Shown here piece after piece: positions 1-8,345 of a stretch of DNA of 50,411 bases. Location: NCBI GenBank assembly GCA_016210925.1, contig JACQTF010000095.1, positions 1-50,411 on the forward strand, written 5' to 3'. This stretch comes from Acidobacteriota bacterium (GTDB taxonomy: Bacteria > Acidobacteriota > UBA6911 > JACQTF01). Each line of letters opens with the position of its first letter. The stretch's first letter is position 1. The position numbers and the translations under genes were made by a program. The notes below the pieces were generated by a model that was not told the DNA's origin, ran no database searches, and saw only the letters and a program-made list of their open reading frames with translations.

Positions 1-2
1 GC

Positions 3-80
3 ACGGCCTTCGACCTCCAGCATCAGCTCCGCCACGTGGACCGGATCTTCCAGCGCGTCTTCCGAAGCGAAAGCGCATAA
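3..80 (+). CDS. C-terminal end of an unidentified protein (cut by window edge)
   Basis: Frame 3 is open from the window edge to a TAA at 78-80 and encodes 25 residues ending RIFQRVFRSESA. The residue choice is compatible with a protein tail. I do not recognise it. It lies directly upstream of several gene fragments, so it may be another piece of that debris rather than the end of an intact gene. Confidence 0.2.
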   Translation, partial: TAFDLQHQLRHVDRIFQRVFRSESA

Positions 81-149
81 TCGCCCTTGCGGAGGGACTT
101 GAACGGTCGAAGCGAGAGAGGGCGGCAGAGCGACCCACAGTTGCTGGAT

Positions 150-311
150 CCGTGCTTGCACGACGACCGGACACCGTACGTCTTTCAGCCCCAGCCGGCG
201 GCTTGGAACACGTTCCGCGATGAACTCGTTTCGGGGCTTGGCGTCTCCCGTGCTGACATTAGGGTGGTCGGCAGTGCTCGACGACGTTCGTTGCGTTCGC
301 TTTCTCTATAG
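150..311 (+). pseudogene. Fragment resembling a nucleotidyltransferase-fold protein
   Basis: An open frame ending at 311 contains the stretch FRDELVSGLGV, then ADIRVVGSARRRSL. The pattern of a helix, 'LGV..DI.VVGSA' and then SL resembles the nucleotide-binding GS motif of nucleotidyltransferase-like proteins common in defence-type loci. Only about 50 residues remain. The acidic metal-binding residues that should follow are absent because the frame breaks into unrelated DUF262-like sequence. The assignment is tentative and rests on motif memory only. Confidence 0.25.
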
Positions 312-556
312 TGACGACCGCAGGGAAGTCGAAGATGTGTTTAAGAGACTAAACAAATTCACGCTCCCACTCAAACCGCAGGAACTTCGAAACGCGACGT
401 ACCACGGTGCGTTCGCAAAACTGTCAGAGCAGTTGGCGGACGATGAGTACTGGGCGGTGAATCGGATTGTAAGCCCAGCAGTCATCCGCCGTATGGCCGA
501 CATCGAAATGATGAGCGACCTCTTAATCGGTCTCCTTCACGGCCCACAAGGCGGTT
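312..556 (+). pseudogene. DUF262 (GmrSD N-terminal-like) protein fragment
   Basis: Frame 1 encodes a segment with the DUF262 hallmarks: VFKRLNKFTLPLKPQELRNA, then an aromatic/Gly turn (YHGAF), and later RRMADIEMMSDLLIGLLHG. In full-length DUF262/GmrS proteins these lie in the middle of a ParB-like nuclease/NTPase domain. Here both the N-terminal DGQQR region and everything downstream are missing. The frame opens at an ATG at 220 whose first 30 codons do not look like the family. After about 550 it runs into DNA that encodes a methyltransferase in another frame. Such proteins are parts of Type IV restriction and related defence systems; this copy cannot be functional. Confidence 0.55.
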
Positions 557-964
557 CTGAAGAGATTCGGCACGGGTGCCCTTCGCCGACCTTCCGAAAA
601 CACACCGTTCCCCGACCTCGTAGAAGTTCCGCCGGCACGCCCACGCGAGCGCGCTCTTGCGAATCATCCGTCGCTGAAGCCGCAGGCGTTGATGCGGTTT
701 TTGGTACGGGCCTCGCTGCCCCTCGGCAAGGGCGTTGTGCTGGACCCCTTCATGGGAGCAGGGTCAACCATCGCCGCCGCGACGTACCTCGGCCTAAAAA
801 GCGTCGGGGTGGAATTGGACTGGAGATACTTCAGTATGGCGAGGTCGGCAATTCGGAAACTCGTGGAGCTTGAGGTCACCGGAGAGCAGCAGGCCCTCCA
901 AGGAATCCGACCGGAAACATTAGCCCCCTCGAATCAAATTAGGACACTACCGGGCTCCCGTTGA
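542..964 (+). pseudogene. DNA methyltransferase C-terminal fragment (N4/N6 type)
   Basis: Frame 2 reads without a start codon from about 542 to a TGA at 962-964. It carries the C-terminal half of a beta-class DNA (cytosine-N4/adenine-N6) methyltransferase: FGTGALRR, HPSLKPQALMR (the conserved 'KP..L' motif before the SAM site) and VVLDPFMGAGSTIAAA (motif I, SAM binding), followed by VGVELDWRYFSMA. The catalytic DPPY/SPPY motif that should lie upstream is absent, so the fragment is inactive. The only in-frame ATG (689) would start inside the fold. It appears fused directly to the DUF262 fragment, which suggests deletion between two genes of a former restriction or defence island. Confidence 0.7.
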
Positions 965-966
965 CC

Positions 967-996
967 TTGACACTCCTTCTCGGTACTCGGTAACAT
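967..996 (+). promoter_or_regulatory. Promoter for rpmH operon
   Basis: TTGACA (967-972) and TAACAT (991-996) are separated by 18 bp, about 35 bp upstream of the rpmH start. The -35 is a perfect sigma-70 consensus and the -10 matches at four of six positions. Confidence 0.55.
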
Positions 997-1031
997 GTGA
1001 GTTTCGAATACAGTAACGAAAGGTGGTCGAG

Positions 1032-1172
1032 TTGAAACGAACGTTCCAGCCCAATAACCGGCGCAGGCGAAAAACCCATGGCTTCCGGATCCGCATGCGG
1101 GCCAAGGGCGGACGACTGGTCCTGAAACGGCGCCGCTCGAAGGGGCGCAAACGGCTGACCGTGAGTGGCTGA
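1032..1172 (+). CDS. rpmH: 50S ribosomal protein L34
   Basis: This 46-residue, very basic protein begins [18 protein letters not shown] and ends [10 protein letters not shown], which is the classic L34 pattern over its full length. It is a small protein of the large ribosomal subunit. I chose TTG at 1032 because AAAGGTGG lies 5 nt upstream as a good ribosome binding site and because the encoded N-terminus then begins with the conserved (M)KRTFQP. A GTG at 1023 would add three residues. Its last 8 bases overlap rnpA, the usual rpmH-rnpA pairing that marks origin-proximal clusters in many bacteria. dnaA, often just upstream, is replaced here by gene debris. Confidence 0.95.
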   Translation: MKRTFQPNNRRRRKTHGFRIRMRAKGGRLVLKRRRSKGRKRLTVSG

Positions 1173-1536
1173 GGCAGCGTCACAGGCATTTCCCAAGGCA
1201 GAACGGCTGCGGCGGCGGTCCGAATTCGAGCGGGTTTATGCCCGGGGACGAAAGGTCGTTGCTCCCCACTTGGTGTTGTTTGCCCTGGAGAACTCGCTGC
1301 TGCACAGCCGCCTGGGGATCACCGTCACCCGAAAGGTGGGATCGGCGGTGGAGCGAAATCGGTTCAAACGGCGCCTGCGGGAGATCTTCCGAAGGAACAA
1401 GGGCGCCATTCCTGGCCGGTTTGATCTGGTAGTCAACGCACGAGCCCACATCGGGCCTGCGGACTACCAGCGCCTGCAAGCTGAATTCCTCTCTTGCCTC
1501 GAACAGCTTCAGGGAGTGGGGCCGGAGCGGGCGTGA
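1165..1536 (+). CDS. rnpA: Ribonuclease P protein component
   Basis: The 123-residue basic protein is the protein cofactor of RNase P, which trims the 5' leader of pre-tRNAs together with the M1 RNA. The family signature [15 protein letters not shown] (the RNR motif) is present around residues 69-83. Before it are the typical [11 protein letters not shown] and [12 protein letters not shown] segments, and after it FDLVVNARA. The start is GTG at 1165, overlapping rpmH by 8 nt, which implies translational coupling. The stop overlaps the GTG start of yidD. Confidence 0.95.
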   Translation: MAEAASQAFPKAERLRRRSEFERVYARGRKVVAPHLVLFALENSLLHSRLGITVTRKVGSAVERNRFKRRLREIFRRNKGAIPGRFDLVVNARAHIGPADYQRLQAEFLSCLEQLQGVGPERA

Positions 1537-1742
1537 CGAGGCTGCTTCGGCTCGTCATCGGGTGTTACAGGCGCTTTGTTTCGCCGCTCCTGCCCCGCGC
1601 CTGCCGCTTTGACCCGACCTGTTCCGCGTATTGCCTGGAGGCCGTAGAGAAATACGGGCCCTGGAAAGGATTGTATTTGGGGGCGCGGCGCCTGCTGCGG
1701 TGCCATCCCTGGCATCCCGGCGGCTGTGATCTGGTCCCCTGA
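1533..1742 (+). CDS. yidD: Membrane protein insertion efficiency factor YidD
   Basis: A 69-residue protein with the invariant YidD pattern: [20 protein letters not shown] near the N-terminus, then [10 protein letters not shown] and RCHPWHPGG. It has three conserved cysteines and an amphipathic N-terminal helix, and it is thought to assist YidC-dependent membrane insertion at the inner membrane. GTG at 1533 overlaps the rnpA stop (GTGA). A TTG at 1494 in the same frame would give a 13-residue extension deep within rnpA and is less likely. It lies 8 bp upstream of yidC, the standard rnpA-yidD-yidC order. Confidence 0.93.
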   Translation: MTRLLRLVIGCYRRFVSPLLPRACRFDPTCSAYCLEAVEKYGPWKGLYLGARRLLRCHPWHPGGCDLVP

Positions 1743-1750
1743 GAGTTGGC

Positions 1751-3418
1751 ATGGAAAAACGGGTCATCCTGGCGCTGCTTCTGTCCTTTGCCATCATCAC
1801 CGCTTATCAATATTTCCTGCGGAAGATCTACCCACCGCCCCCTCCTTCGAAGGTGGAGCGGATCGAGCACAAAGCGCCTGTCGTGCCCCCTGCACCGCGA
1901 ACCTTCCCCCCGCTTCCCGCCGCAGAAGTCACCCAGGCCGAAAAAAAGGATATCGCCGTGGAGGGCGCCCTCTACAGGGCTGTTTTCTCCACACAGGGTG
2001 CGGCGGCCAGGAGCTGGCAATTGAAAGCGTACACGGAGGAGGTCCCCGATCCGGCCGATCCCAACAAGAAGACCAGAGTGGACTACGAACTGATACCGCA
2101 CGGCCTACCACCGGGGCAAGGCTTTTTCTCCCTGGGGAGCACCGACCCATCGCTGGACGAAAAGTTCAGAAAGGCGGTTTATGAGGTGTCGAGCGACCCC
2201 CCTCGTCAGGGAGTGGTGAAACCGCCGGCCAAGCTCATTTTCCGCCACCGCGGACCTGACTTCTACGCCGAGAAGACCTTCGAATTTTCGTCCAACGGGT
2301 ATGAGACTCGTTTTCACTGGAATTTTCATGGTACGAACAAGGAAGTTCAGTTGGACCTGGGTCCGGGCCTGGGCCGGGAGATCCCGGAGCCTGCCGCGAA
2401 AGCGCCTTTTCCCCGGGTCGCCTGGATGGCCGACGGAAAGGTAGAGCGGACGGAGCCTCACAAAATCGAGGGTACCCGCCACCTGAGCGGGAGCCTGGAG
2501 TGGCTGGGCCTGGAAACCAAATACTTCCTCGGAGCTGTCCTCCCCCAAGGCGCTTCCCGCGCCTCCCTGGCGCAGCGAACGTGGGAGGAGAAAGGCCCGG
2601 AGAAACGCCAGCATCGCTCTGCGGTCGTCTCCCTGCCCCTGTCCCCGGGCACGTACCGCATTTACATGGGACCCAAGGACTACGACATCCTCTCCCGCGT
2701 TCAACCCAGCCTGACCCAGGTCATTGATTACGGCTTCTTCGCCTTTGTGGTCAGGCCGCTCCTGTTCTCTTTAAAATTCATTTACAAGTACGTGGGCAAC
2801 TACGGTCTGGCCATCATCGTTTTGACCTTCGTGCTCAACTTGCTGCTCTACCCCATCCGGCACAAGCAGATGAGCTCCATGCAGAAGATGCAGAAACTGC
2901 AGCCCAAGATCAAGGCCATTCAGGAAAAGTACAAGAAATTCAAGCGCACCGACCCGCAACGTCAAAAGATGAACGCGGAGATCATGGAGCTCTACAAGGC
3001 CCACGGAGTGAATCCGCTGGGGGGCTGCTTGCCGTTGGTGCTCCAGATGCCCATTCTGTTCGCCTTTTACCAGTTGCTGGACTCCTCCATCGAGCTGCGG
3101 GGAGCCCCCTTCCTGATGTGGATCCGAGATCTGTCGCAAAAAGACCCCCTGTATGTGGCCCCAGTCCTGATGGGCGCCACCATGCTGTGGCAGCAGAGGA
3201 TGACCCCTAGCCCGGCGGCGGACCCCGTACAAAACAAAATGATGATGATGATGCCCATCTTCTTCACCTTCCTCTTCTTGAACATGTCCGCCGGGCTGAA
3301 CCTATATTTCTTCTTCAGCACGCTATTCGGCATCGGCCAGCAGCTTCTGATGCAGCGTTATGCCATAGCCCACCCTGACGAACAGCCCAAGGGCAAATCC
3401 AAGAAAAAGACCGCGTAG
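1751..3418 (+). CDS. yidC: Membrane protein insertase YidC
   Basis: This 555-residue protein is the YidC/Oxa1/Alb3 insertase that places proteins into the inner membrane, alone or with Sec. The first membrane helix (ILALLLSFAIITAYQYFL, residues about 5-24) is followed by a large periplasmic beta domain to about residue 325. The conserved five-helix core then begins, with GNYGLAIIVLTFVLNLLLYP, a cytoplasmic coiled hairpin (MQKMQKLQPKIKAIQEKY), NPLGGCLPLVLQMPILFAFY and a final helix. The groove arginine is visible in YPIRHKQM. The tail KGKSKKKTA is basic, as is common for ribosome contact. This Gram-negative-type architecture, with a large P1 domain, fits a diderm host. Confidence 0.95.
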   Translation: MEKRVILALLLSFAIITAYQYFLRKIYPPPPPSKVERIEHKAPVVPPAPRTFPPLPAAEVTQAEKKDIAVEGALYRAVFSTQGAAARSWQLKAYTEEVPDPADPNKKTRVDYELIPHGLPPGQGFFSLGSTDPSLDEKFRKAVYEVSSDPPRQGVVKPPAKLIFRHRGPDFYAEKTFEFSSNGYETRFHWNFHGTNKEVQLDLGPGLGREIPEPAAKAPFPRVAWMADGKVERTEPHKIEGTRHLSGSLEWLGLETKYFLGAVLPQGASRASLAQRTWEEKGPEKRQHRSAVVSLPLSPGTYRIYMGPKDYDILSRVQPSLTQVIDYGFFAFVVRPLLFSLKFIYKYVGNYGLAIIVLTFVLNLLLYPIRHKQMSSMQKMQKLQPKIKAIQEKYKKFKRTDPQRQKMNAEIMELYKAHGVNPLGGCLPLVLQMPILFAFYQLLDSSIELRGAPFLMWIRDLSQKDPLYVAPVLMGATMLWQQRMTPSPAADPVQNKMMMMMPIFFTFLFLNMSAGLNLYFFFSTLFGIGQQLLMQRYAIAHPDEQPKGKSKKKTA

Positions 3419-3424
3419 CCTGTG

Positions 3425-4789
3425 ATGCTCGACGACAGCACCATTGCCGCCATCTCCACGGCCCCGGGCAAGGGCGCCATCGCCGTCGTCCGTCTGAGCG
3501 GCGATCGGACCGTGGAAATTGCTCGGTCGGTCTTCTTGCCCCTCTCCGGCGCACAGTCGCTGGAACCGTTCAAGCCACTCCTCGGACACATCGTCGAAGA
3601 AGGGCGGCATCTGGACCAAGCGGTCCTGATCTATTACCAGGCTCCCCGTTCCTACACAGGCGAGAAACTGGTGGAAATTTCGCTGCACGGCAGTCCGGTT
3701 CTGGCACAGAAGGCCCTGGATCTGTTGGTGCGAGCGGGCGCGCGCGTTGCCGAGCCGGGCGAGTTTACGCTCCGGGCGTTCTTGAACGGGAAGATGGATC
3801 TGGCCCAGGCCGAGGCGGTCCGCGATCTGATCGAATCGCGCACCCTCTACCAGGCAAGACTGTCGGCCCAGCAACTGGAGGGGCAGCTCTCCCGCACCCT
3901 GCAACCCCTCAAGGACGAGCTGATCGGTCTGGCATGCCACCTGGAGTCTGCCGTCGAGTTCGTCGAAGAGCCATTGGACACCTGGAGCCGGCAGCGAGTC
4001 TCGGAGCGAACGCGCGTTGTCATCCAGGAACTTCGAAAACTGGAGCACAGTTTCGAGTACGGAAAGATGGTGCAGGAGGGATTTAGCCTGGCCATTGTGG
4101 GCCGGACGAACGTAGGCAAATCAAGTCTTTTCAATGCATTACTGTACGAGAATCGCGCCATCGTCGCGGATCTTCCGGGAACGACCCGGGACCTGATCAC
4201 CGAATCAGTTAACATCCTTGGCCTGCCCGTGAAGTTCATCGACACGGCGGGCGTGCGGCAGACCACGGACGCAGTGGAGCGGGAAGGAGTGGAGCGGACA
4301 CTGAGTGCCATGGCCACCGCGGACTTGACCCTGCTGGTCCTGGACGGGTCGGAGCCGCTGAGACAGGAGGACATGGATCTTCTGGAGAGGATGAAGGAGC
4401 GGGACGCCATCATCGTACTCAATAAGGACGACCTGCCCTCGGTGATTTCGGAAGACCAGATTCCTGTCGCCAAGCCCGTCACACGACTCTCCGCCAAGAT
4501 GGGGACGGGAGTCGACGCGCTGAAGGAGCTGATTCACCGCGCGATGTCGCCCAATGGATACCGCGAGACCGAGACCCTCATCGTAACCAACGTGCGGCAC
4601 AAGAACTGCATCGTGCAGGCGATCGGTCACCTGGAAAAGGCTGTCGGAGCCCTCGAGGCGGGGCTGTCGGAGGAATTTCCGCTCTACCATTACCATCAGG
4701 CCCACCGGTCCATCGGCGAGATCACCGGCGAGATCACGGTGGAGGACATCTTGGGGAGAATCTTTTCTACGTTTTGCGTGGGCAAGTGA
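3425..4789 (+). CDS. mnmE: tRNA modification GTPase MnmE
   Basis: A 454-residue potassium-dependent GTPase that, with MnmG, installs the (carboxymethyl)aminomethyl group on wobble U34 of tRNAs. It has an N-terminal folate-binding TrmE domain ([34 protein letters not shown]), a helical middle, and an inserted G domain with GRTNVGKSS (P loop, about 226-234), [12 protein letters not shown] and NKDD. It ends FCVGK, the catalytic C-terminal C-x-G-K box (usually CIGK). Start choice: ATG at 3425; a GTG at 3422 would add one residue. Only 2 bp separate the stop from the mnmG start, matching their obligate partnership. Confidence 0.95.
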   Translation: MLDDSTIAAISTAPGKGAIAVVRLSGDRTVEIARSVFLPLSGAQSLEPFKPLLGHIVEEGRHLDQAVLIYYQAPRSYTGEKLVEISLHGSPVLAQKALDLLVRAGARVAEPGEFTLRAFLNGKMDLAQAEAVRDLIESRTLYQARLSAQQLEGQLSRTLQPLKDELIGLACHLESAVEFVEEPLDTWSRQRVSERTRVVIQELRKLEHSFEYGKMVQEGFSLAIVGRTNVGKSSLFNALLYENRAIVADLPGTTRDLITESVNILGLPVKFIDTAGVRQTTDAVEREGVERTLSAMATADLTLLVLDGSEPLRQEDMDLLERMKERDAIIVLNKDDLPSVISEDQIPVAKPVTRLSAKMGTGVDALKELIHRAMSPNGYRETETLIVTNVRHKNCIVQAIGHLEKAVGALEAGLSEEFPLYHYHQAHRSIGEITGEITVEDILGRIFSTFCVGK

Positions 4790-4791
4790 GC

Positions 4792-6696
4792 ATGCGCTTC
4801 GAAGATTCCTATGACGTGATTGTGATCGGAGGTGGCCACGCGGGCTGCGAGGCAGCCTGCGCGGCCGCTGTCATGGGCGCACGCACAGCCCTGATCAGCA
4901 TGAACGTGGACCTGATCGCTCAGATGTCCTGCAATCCCTCCATCGGCGGGATCGCCAAGGGACACCTGGTTCGGGAGATTGACGCCCTGGGCGGAGTGAT
5001 GGGCGTGGTGGCGGACCGGACTGGAATCCAGTTCAAGCTCCTGAACAGCAGCCGGGGGCCGGCGGTTCGCTCGCCCCGGTGTCAGTCCGACAAGGCGCTC
5101 TACCGAAGGGAGATGAAGCGGGTCCTCGAGTCGCGGTCCAACCTCCACCTGGTCCAGGCAGAGGTGATGGATTACGTCCTCGGTAGCAAGGGCAGCGAGG
5201 GCATCCAGGGGGTCGAACTGATGGACGGCCGCCGGCTGGCCGCGCGGGCCGTGGTCATGACCACCGGCACGTTCCTGAACGGGCTCATCCACATCGGCGA
5301 ACGCAAGTACCCGGCGGGCCGGGCGGGCGAGCAACCCTCTATCCCCCTGGCGCACTCGGTCAAGCGAATCGGCTTTGCCGTGGGAAGGCTGAAGACCGGC
5401 ACGCCACCCCGCCTGGACGCCCGCACCATCGACTGGAGCAAGTTCGAGCCCCAGCCCGGCGACGAGCAGCCCACCTTCTTCTCGTTCGCCTCCCGCCAGG
5501 TCAGCCAGCCACAGGTACTGTGCCACATGGGCTACACGAACGAGAAGGTCCACCGCGCTATCCGAGAGAACCTGCACCGTTCGCCCCTGTATGGCGGAAA
5601 GATCGTGGGGATCGGCCCGCGCTACTGTCCTTCCATCGAGGACAAGGTAGTCAAGTTTGCCGACAAGGAGCGGCACCAGCTCTTCCTGGAGCCGGAGGGG
5701 TTGGCCACCAACGAGATCTACGTCAACGGCATGTCCAGCAGCATGCCCATCGATGTTCAGACTCAAATGGTCCAGTCGGTGCCCGGCCTGGAGAAGGCCA
5801 CCATGATCCGGCCCGGCTATGCCATCGAATACGATTTCGTCCAACCCACGGAGCTGACCGCCAGTCTGGAGACTCGCCGGATCGAGGGCCTCTTCCACGC
5901 TGGACAAATCAACGGAACCACAGGATACGAGGAGGCCGCAGCCCAGGGAATCATGGCGGGGATCAACGCTGCGCTGAAAGCCCTGGGGAATCCGCCGCTG
6001 GTGGTCCAGCGGTCGGAAGGATATATTGGCGTCCTCGTCGATGACCTGATCTCCCGTGGCGTAGACGAACCTTACCGGATGTTTACCTCCAGGGCCGAAT
6101 ATCGCTTGTTGCTCCGTGTGGACAACGCCGACAGGAGATTGACCGAAAAGGGCCGGGTTCTGGGTTTGATCGACGACGTCGCCTATGCTCGTTTTCTGGA
6201 GAAGTACCGCAGGCTCACGGAGGTGATGGATTATCTGAAGCGCCGGAGAGTGTCAGAGCTGGACCGTTCGGCGCTGTCCGCCCGTGGCGAAAGCGACTGG
6301 AGCAAAGCAGGCAACCTCTATCAGCTCCTCAAGCGCCCCGAAGTCACGATGCAGGAGCTGAAAGCCACTCTGCAGGCGGATGGGTTTAAGCTCGACCGTG
6401 ACATGCTCGCCATCCTCGAAGCGGACGTCAAATACGAAGGTTACATCCAACAGCAACAGCAGGATGTAGCCAGAGTTCAACGCATGGAGCTTAGGAGCAT
6501 ACCACCTGAGCTGGATTATTCAAAGGTCGACGGACTTTCCAAGGAGATTCGCGAGAAGCTCAACCGATACCGCCCCCAGAATCTCGGAATGGCTAGCCGA
6601 ATCCCAGGAGTCACGCCAGCGGCCATTTCTGTCTTAAATATTCACCTTAATATCTTAAGAAAACAAGTTAGAAACGACAATAGAACAAATATTTGA
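4792..6696 (+). CDS. mnmG: tRNA uridine-5-carboxymethylaminomethyl modification enzyme MnmG (GidA)
   Basis: The 634-residue FAD- and NADH-dependent partner of MnmE. The Rossmann motif [10 protein letters not shown] begins at residue 13, and [13 protein letters not shown] with the two catalytic-loop cysteines, TGTFLNG and [16 protein letters not shown] are all present. ATG 4792 follows the mnmE stop directly. In-frame GTG 4786 and TTG 4774 overlap mnmE and lack homology. The final 15-20 codons become strikingly AT-rich (from about 6640), and the protein ends [13 protein letters not shown], a slightly divergent tail. The stop TGA overlaps the TTG start of rsmG. Confidence 0.96.
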   Translation: MRFEDSYDVIVIGGGHAGCEAACAAAVMGARTALISMNVDLIAQMSCNPSIGGIAKGHLVREIDALGGVMGVVADRTGIQFKLLNSSRGPAVRSPRCQSDKALYRREMKRVLESRSNLHLVQAEVMDYVLGSKGSEGIQGVELMDGRRLAARAVVMTTGTFLNGLIHIGERKYPAGRAGEQPSIPLAHSVKRIGFAVGRLKTGTPPRLDARTIDWSKFEPQPGDEQPTFFSFASRQVSQPQVLCHMGYTNEKVHRAIRENLHRSPLYGGKIVGIGPRYCPSIEDKVVKFADKERHQLFLEPEGLATNEIYVNGMSSSMPIDVQTQMVQSVPGLEKATMIRPGYAIEYDFVQPTELTASLETRRIEGLFHAGQINGTTGYEEAAAQGIMAGINAALKALGNPPLVVQRSEGYIGVLVDDLISRGVDEPYRMFTSRAEYRLLLRVDNADRRLTEKGRVLGLIDDVAYARFLEKYRRLTEVMDYLKRRRVSELDRSALSARGESDWSKAGNLYQLLKRPEVTMQELKATLQADGFKLDRDMLAILEADVKYEGYIQQQQQDVARVQRMELRSIPPELDYSKVDGLSKEIREKLNRYRPQNLGMASRIPGVTPAAISVLNIHLNILRKQVRNDNRTNI

Positions 6697-6860
6697 CATA
6701 TTTTTCGACAATAATAGAAAATGAGGCCATAAATTACGATATTTATATCACTCAATCCCAAATTTCATCATTTAAAGCCTATTTCGATGCGCTTTGTCAC
6801 TGGAATATACGCATAAATCTAACATCTATCACAAAAACTAATGAAATAGCCCGCATACAC
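6625..6860. other. AT-rich island at the mnmG/rsmG junction
   Basis: About 230 bp stand out from the GC-rich surroundings, with runs such as AATATTCACCTTAATATC, ATATTTGACATATTTTTC and ATAATAGAAAATG. The change is abrupt at both sides (CCAGCGGCC before, ATACACTTCCTCGAG after), and codon use shifts to ATA, TTA and AAT. It lies in coding sequence of both genes. The position next to mnmG/rsmG and parS fits a DNA-unwinding or origin-associated element, but I see no array of TTATCCACA-like DnaA boxes, so that role is only a suggestion. Confidence 0.5.
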
Positions 6861-7334
6861 TTCCTCGAGTCATCTTACCTGGCACATGCGATTCCGTCCG
6901 GAATCAAAATATGCCTGGACATCGGGAGCGGAGCCGGTTTTCCCGGCTTGCCCCTGGCCGTCCTTCTGCCCAATCTTCGGGTACATTTATTGGAATCTTC
7001 CAGTCGCAAATGCGCCTTCCTGAAGGAAGTGATCCGCCTCTTGGACCTTAAGACGGTCGAGGTGTTGAACTTCAGGCTGGAGAAACTGCTGAAGGAGGGC
7101 TCCCTGGCGCAATATGACCTGCTCACAATGCGTGCTATCTCACTGCCCCCAAAGCTTATTTCTCGCATGGTGGAGCAGTTACACCCCGAAGGCTGGATCG
7201 CCCTTTTTCACGCCCATGCCTCTGAGATTCACAGTCAACTTAAAAGAAACTTGCACGTCGTCGACCGCCGGTGCCTGAAGATTCCGCAGGCCGCTGGCCG
7301 CTTCATTACCCTTTTCCAACGGGCGGGACCGTAA
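6693..7334 (+). CDS. rsmG: 16S rRNA (guanine527-N7)-methyltransferase RsmG (GidB)
   Basis: A 213-residue SAM-dependent enzyme that methylates G527 of 16S rRNA. The SAM motif [15 protein letters not shown] lies near residues 71-85, followed by the usual [15 protein letters not shown] strand-helix, in which K64-type basic residues contact rRNA. The TTG at 6693 overlaps the mnmG stop. No ATG or GTG exists nearby in frame, and the N-terminus ([20 protein letters not shown]) already matches the family's 'Y...L..WN..iNLT' pattern. The first 55 codons are AT-rich and use codons rare in the neighbours; the remainder is normal. Confidence 0.93.
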   Translation: MTYFSTIIENEAINYDIYITQSQISSFKAYFDALCHWNIRINLTSITKTNEIARIHFLESSYLAHAIPSGIKICLDIGSGAGFPGLPLAVLLPNLRVHLLESSSRKCAFLKEVIRLLDLKTVEVLNFRLEKLLKEGSLAQYDLLTMRAISLPPKLISRMVEQLHPEGWIALFHAHASEIHSQLKRNLHVVDRRCLKIPQAAGRFITLFQRAGP

Positions 7335-7355
7335 TTAGGAGTCTTAGAAGATCAT

Positions 7356-7371
7356 TGTTTCACGTGAAACA
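7356..7371. promoter_or_regulatory. parS: parS centromere site
   Basis: TGTTTCACGTGAAACA is a perfect 16-bp palindrome identical in form to the bacterial parS consensus bound by ParB. It lies 22 bp after rsmG and 174 bp upstream of parA, the usual place for an origin-proximal parS. ParB loads here and spreads as a CTP-dependent clamp. Confidence 0.95.
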
Positions 7372-7377
7372 CCGATC

Positions 7378-7389
7378 CGTCACGTGACG
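7378..7389. promoter_or_regulatory. Second CACGTG palindrome, possible degenerate parS half
   Basis: CGTCACGTGACG is a perfect 12-bp palindrome centred 20 bp (about two helical turns) from the centre of the parS site and sharing its CACGTG core. It lacks the outer TGTTT/AAACA arms. It could be a decayed parS or an operator for parAB. Confidence 0.35.
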
Positions 7390-7494
7390 AGAGTGAACGA
7401 GTTAGCTTCGTTCGTGCACCGGTTACCCAGGCGACCCAGAGAGGATCCGAGACTGAGGGTTTCTGACGGATCGGGGCAATCGGGGCGAAACAAA

Positions 7495-7523
7495 TTCTTT
7501 TCGAATGGGAGATATGCTATTCT
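7495..7523 (+). promoter_or_regulatory. Likely parA promoter with extended -10
   Basis: An extended -10 TGCTATTCT ends at 7523, with a weak TTCTTT -35 (7495-7500) 17 bp upstream of the hexamer TATTCT. It is 21 bp before the parA ATG. The -35 match is poor, so the call rests on the TGn extension and the position. Confidence 0.4.
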
Positions 7524-7544
7524 CGCACTGATTTTTGCTCGGAT

Positions 7545-8345
7545 ATGGGACCCGTCATCGCTATCGCCAACCAAAAAGGGGGAGTTGGCAAAACCACCAC
7601 GGCTATCAACCTCGGTGCCGCGCTGGCTGCCGCCGACCTCAAGGTACTGGTCGTGGATGCGGATGCACAGGCGAACTGCACCAGCGGTCTCGGAATTGAC
7701 AAAACCGCAGTCCCAAAAAGCTTGTATCACGCCCTGATGCTGAACGAGCCGCTGGAGGGGATCATTTTGGAGACCGCCCTCGAGGGGCTGAAGATTGTCC
7801 CGGCAGATAAGCATCTTTCGGGCGCCGTCATCGAGCTGGTGGACGTGCCGGAGCGCGAAAGCTTGCTTCGTCGCAGACTGGCGCCCGTCCGCGACCGGTT
7901 TCACATTGTTTTGATTGATTGCCCCCCCGCCCTGAACCTGTTGACCTTGAACAGCCTGGTAGCGGCAGACCAGGTGCTCGTGCCGATGCAGTGCGAGTAT
8001 TTTGCTCTGGAAGGAGTCGCGGAGCTCTTGGAAACCATCGAGCGCGTGAAGGCTCTGTGGAATCCACGACTGGAGTTGCTGGGCGTTCTGCTGACCATGT
8101 GTGATGAACGGACGAACCTCAACCGCGAGGTCACCGAGGAGATCCGGCGCCATTTTCGCCATCAGGTATTTGAGACCACCATTCCGCGCAATGTGCGCCT
8201 GGCCGAGGCACCGAGTTTTGGCCAGCCCATCCTCACCTACGATATAAAATCCAAGGGCGCAGAGAGCTATCTGCGTCTTGCCAGGGAACTGTTGAACCAT
8301 GACCAAAAAAGTGTTGGGCAGGGGGCTGGGAGCTCTCCTGCCTGA
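7545..8345 (+). CDS. parA: Chromosome partitioning ATPase ParA (Soj)
   Basis: A 266-residue deviant-Walker ATPase that moves ParB-bound origins along the nucleoid. The N-terminus has NQKGGVGKTTTAINLGAAL (deviant Walker A, K11...K16), followed by VLVVDADAQANCTSGLG, then HIVLIDCPPALNLLTLNSLVAAD (Walker B region) and VPMQCEYFALEG. It has no N-terminal HTH extension, so it is the chromosomal short type. The tail runs 47 bp into parB (ATG 8299), giving tight coupling. Together with the upstream parS and downstream parB it forms a complete ParABS set. Confidence 0.96.
   Translation: MGPVIAIANQKGGVGKTTTAINLGAALAAADLKVLVVDADAQANCTSGLGIDKTAVPKSLYHALMLNEPLEGIILETALEGLKIVPADKHLSGAVIELVDVPERESLLRRRLAPVRDRFHIVLIDCPPALNLLTLNSLVAADQVLVPMQCEYFALEGVAELLETIERVKALWNPRLELLGVLLTMCDERTNLNREVTEEIRRHFRHQVFETTIPRNVRLAEAPSFGQPILTYDIKSKGAESYLRLARELLNHDQKSVGQGAGSSPA

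Noticed and set aside
6640-7544. Classical oriC with DnaA boxes
   Set aside because: I looked for TTATCCACA-like sites in both strands and saw no convincing cluster; only parS and AT-richness support an origin nearby.
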